Shown here: positions 6,063 through 7,465 of the stretch, piece after piece
Position numbering within the stretch: position 1 is the stretch's first letter
Layout: every line of letters begins with the position of its first letter
DNA from: UBA9410 sp036123635
Lineage (GTDB): Bacteria > Actinomycetota > Acidimicrobiia > Acidimicrobiales > MedAcidi-G1
Length of the DNA stretch: 7,465 nucleotides
Assembly: GCA_036123635.1 (NCBI GenBank)
Contig: JAZADL010000003.1
Location: 1-7,465 of the forward strand
Direction of reading: 5' to 3'
Position numbers and translations under genes: made by a program
Notes under the pieces: model-generated
What the model saw: the letters and a program-made list of their open reading frames with translations, nothing else
Databases searched by the model: none
Told to the model about the DNA's origin: nothing

Positions 6063-6824
6063 TCAACGGCCGGCCCATTTGGGTGGGCGTTTCTCGATGA
6101 AGGCACGGGGGCCCTCCTGGAAGTCCTCCGATTGGAAGACAACACGCGACTCACGGGCACTCACCTCAAAGCCCTCATCGTCGGCGAGGAACTGGGCTGC
6201 CAGAAAGATCCGGCGAGAGGCCCTAACGGCGATGGGAGCGTTGGCGTTGACTTCGTCGGCCAGGGCGCAAGCGGCCTCCAGGGCGCCGCCGGCGTCCACA
6301 AGCCTGTTGACCAGACCGAGTTGATAGGCACGGTCGGCGGGAAGGGCTCCCGCGGTGAGAATCAGTTCCATGGCGATATTCCGGGGAAGTGCTCGTGGTA
6401 GTCGGAAGAGCCCTCCTGCGTTGGCCACGAGCGAACTTCGGACCTCAGGGAGCCCGAAACGTGCCTCAGCTCCGGCAACCACCAGGTCGCACGACAGGAC
6501 AATCTCGGTACCGCCGGCCAGGGCCGGGCCCTCTACGGCGGCGATCAGAGGCTTTGAGCGTTCTCTTTGGACGATTCCTGCGAAGCCGCCTCGTTCCGTG
6601 GAAAGCCCGGCTGCTCCGGAGGCCACTGCCTTGAGGTCGGCTCCAGCACAAAAGGCCGGTCCGTTGCCGGCGAGGATGCCGATCCAGGCCTCGTTGTCCT
6701 CCTCGAAGCGGTCGATGGCTGCTTCGATGGAGTCGGCCATCTCTTGGTTGATGGCGTTGCGGGCTTCGGGGCGGTTCAGGGTAAGGACGGCTACCCGGCC
6801 CAAGGTGTCGTAGGTGACAGGCAT
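6063..6824 (-). CDS. Enoyl-CoA hydratase/isomerase (crotonase) family protein
   Basis: A 253-residue crotonase-fold protein, full length for the family. Such enzymes usually hydrate 2-trans-enoyl-CoA in fatty-acid or amino-acid breakdown. The CoA/oxyanion-hole segment AFCAGADLKAV is at 57-67, and the second oxyanion segment is GPALAGGTE (99-107). Both acidic residues of true hydratases are kept: Glu107 (in AGGTE) and Glu127 (in GLPE), 20 residues apart, as in the mammalian enzyme's Glu144/Glu164 pair. The C-terminus EGPRAFIEKRPPKWAGR is a classic family ending. This favours a real hydratase over an isomerase or dehalogenase relative, though the acyl chain is unknown. The ATG at 6824 begins directly with the usual first strand. 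It lies 44 nt downstream of another minus-strand gene and has a possible leaderless promoter. Confidence 0.93.
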   Translation of the reverse strand: MPVTYDTLGRVAVLTLNRPEARNAINQEMADSIEAAIDRFEEDNEAWIGILAGNGPAFCAGADLKAVASGAAGLSTERGGFAGIVQRERSKPLIAAVEGPALAGGTEIVLSCDLVVAGAEARFGLPEVRSSLVANAGGLFRLPRALPRNIAMELILTAGALPADRAYQLGLVNRLVDAGGALEAACALADEVNANAPIAVRASRRIFLAAQFLADDEGFEVSARESRVVFQSEDFQEGPRAFIEKRPPKWAGR

Positions 6825-6830
6825 GGAGCG

Positions 6831-6836
6831 ACCCTA
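6831..6836 (-). promoter_or_regulatory. Possible leaderless -10 box of the crotonase gene
   Basis: On the minus strand TAGGGT lies exactly 6 nt before the ATG (6824), the spacing that places the transcription start on the start codon. The AGGG in it could also be read as a weak Shine-Dalgarno site, so the two interpretations compete. No -35 match is evident. Confidence 0.35.
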
Positions 6837-6868
6837 TCCAGTGGCCCGTCAGGCCTCTGGATCGGCGT

Positions 6869-7465
6869 TCAAGCTCGGGGCCGGCTGCGTCGCCCTCGTC
6901 GTGGTGGAGCGGGTTCGATGCCGAACGACGCGGCGATAGATGGCACGCCCATCGAGACCCGTTTCACGACGTCTAGGAGCTGTTCGGTGGGCTCCTCCGG
7001 TAATCCAGCCGGGGTGACCCGCTGATGGACGGGAGAGAGGGCCACGGCATCAAGCACGGTGGCCCATCGGTCTTGCCCGGTATCACTGGTCAGGCTGGCT
7101 TCAGCAGCGGCAGCCAAGCGGTCGAGAATCGGACTGGGTAGGGGAGATCCAGCCTTCGGAGGCCTGGAGCTGAGTCTGAGGGCACGTACGACGCGGTCTT
7201 CGTCCAGGGCAGAGGTGACCTCGCCGATCCACGCTGTGTGTTCGCGATCGACACGTGCTGTGAGGGCATCTCTTAGACGATCTGCCAGCTCGCGGTCTTC
7301 GGAACCACGAGCCGCAGTCTCGGCGGCCACCACAACGGATCGGATATCGCGCAGGTCGACGTCATCGACCCCGGCGAGGGCGGATTCGGCTCGGTCACGC
7401 CAATCGGCGGTTCGGAGATTCGGGTGGATTCGTTCAGCCAACTTGAGGAGCAGTTCGGCGGGAAT
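6869..7465 (-). CDS. Conserved-looking protein of unknown function, C-terminal part (5' end outside window)
   Basis: The reading frame enters from the right edge and is open to the last base (198 codons plus stop). A TTG at 7441 could serve as a start, but the eight codons before it (IPAELLLK) continue the same kind of sequence, so the gene is most likely truncated by the window. The visible part is mostly alpha-helical and charged, with an arginine-rich segment RVVRALRLSSRPPKAG in the middle and a basic tail (RRGRRSRPRA) at the C-terminus. No transmembrane segment, cysteine cluster or catalytic motif is seen. I have an impression of similar uncharacterised proteins in Acidimicrobiia but cannot name a family. 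The basic tail may bind nucleic acid (inference). It precedes the crotonase gene on the same strand by 44 nt. Confidence 0.75.
   Translation of the reverse strand: MPAELLLKLAERIHPNLRTADWRDRAESALAGVDDVDLRDIRSVVVAAETAARGSEDRELADRLRDALTARVDREHTAWIGEVTSALDEDRVVRALRLSSRPPKAGSPLPSPILDRLAAAAEASLTSDTGQDRWATVLDAVALSPVHQRVTPAGLPEEPTEQLLDVVKRVSMGVPSIAASFGIEPAPPRRGRRSRPRA

Noticed and set aside
6073..6088. Possible terminator stem GCCCA/TGGGC with a 6-nt loop followed by GTTTCT, after the Nudix gene
   Set aside because: The stem is only 5 bp, there is no proper T-run, and it lies within the crotonase C-terminal codons, where the bases are explained by the PPKWAGR ending.
5585..6160. 191-codon open frame on the minus strand opposite the Nudix gene
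   Set aside because: It is antisense to a gene with a perfect Nudix box and its translation is low-complexity Ser/Thr/Arg/Pro without motifs. Such frames are common opposite GC-rich genes.
6355..7025. Two long plus-strand open frames (6355-6813 and 6567-7025) opposite the crotonase gene
   Set aside because: The minus-strand crotonase has complete catalytic motifs. The plus-strand translations show none, and the second runs across the crotonase start into the next gene.
1..7465. Search for a defence system, mobile element, CRISPR array or structural RNA
   Set aside because: I found no direct-repeat/spacer arrays, transposase-like frames, terminal inverted repeats or tRNA-like cloverleaf. The genes read as ordinary chromosomal functions.

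Overview
The window is GC-rich and densely coded, with short gaps and stop/start overlaps (ATGA at 999-1002, GTGA at 5613-5616). Gene content points to an actinobacterium: a HelY-type Ski2-like helicase, a DUF4193-like acidic zinc-ribbon protein, and TANNNT boxes set directly before start codons. An Acidimicrobiia-like genome (environmental or metagenomic) is my best guess. That placement is inferred from protein resemblance, not from a search.

Layout. From 1 to 4566, four plus-strand genes follow one another. They are the C-terminal third of a HelY-like helicase (entering from the left edge), a very short diacylglycerol-kinase-like protein overlapping it by 4 nt, an M20D metal-dependent amidohydrolase/dipeptidase, and a 538-residue protein made of two ThyX-like halves. 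From 4606 a probable promoter starts a three-gene plus-strand unit: an acidic zinc-ribbon protein, a GNAT acetyltransferase and a Nudix hydrolase. These are 15 nt apart and then overlapping by 4 nt. This unit converges with a minus-strand pair: an enoyl-CoA hydratase/isomerase-family protein (6063-6824) and, upstream of it, the C-terminal part of an unrecognised protein running off the right edge. No gap between genes exceeds about 85 nt. I see no tRNA, rRNA, CRISPR array, insertion sequence or phage gene.

Functionally this is ordinary chromosomal housekeeping: RNA processing, lipid or small-molecule metabolism, nucleotide-related enzymes and acyl-CoA metabolism. I do not see a defence island or an obvious new multi-gene system. 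The points worth a second look are within genes. The double ThyX protein has its signature active-site residues divided between the two halves. The HelY-like helicase appears to lack the long arch-type insertion between helicase core and C-terminal domain. The DAG-kinase-like protein is drastically shortened. Three genes have a -10-like hexamer 6-8 nt before the start codon, as expected for leaderless transcripts, while the acidic-protein unit uses Shine-Dalgarno sites.
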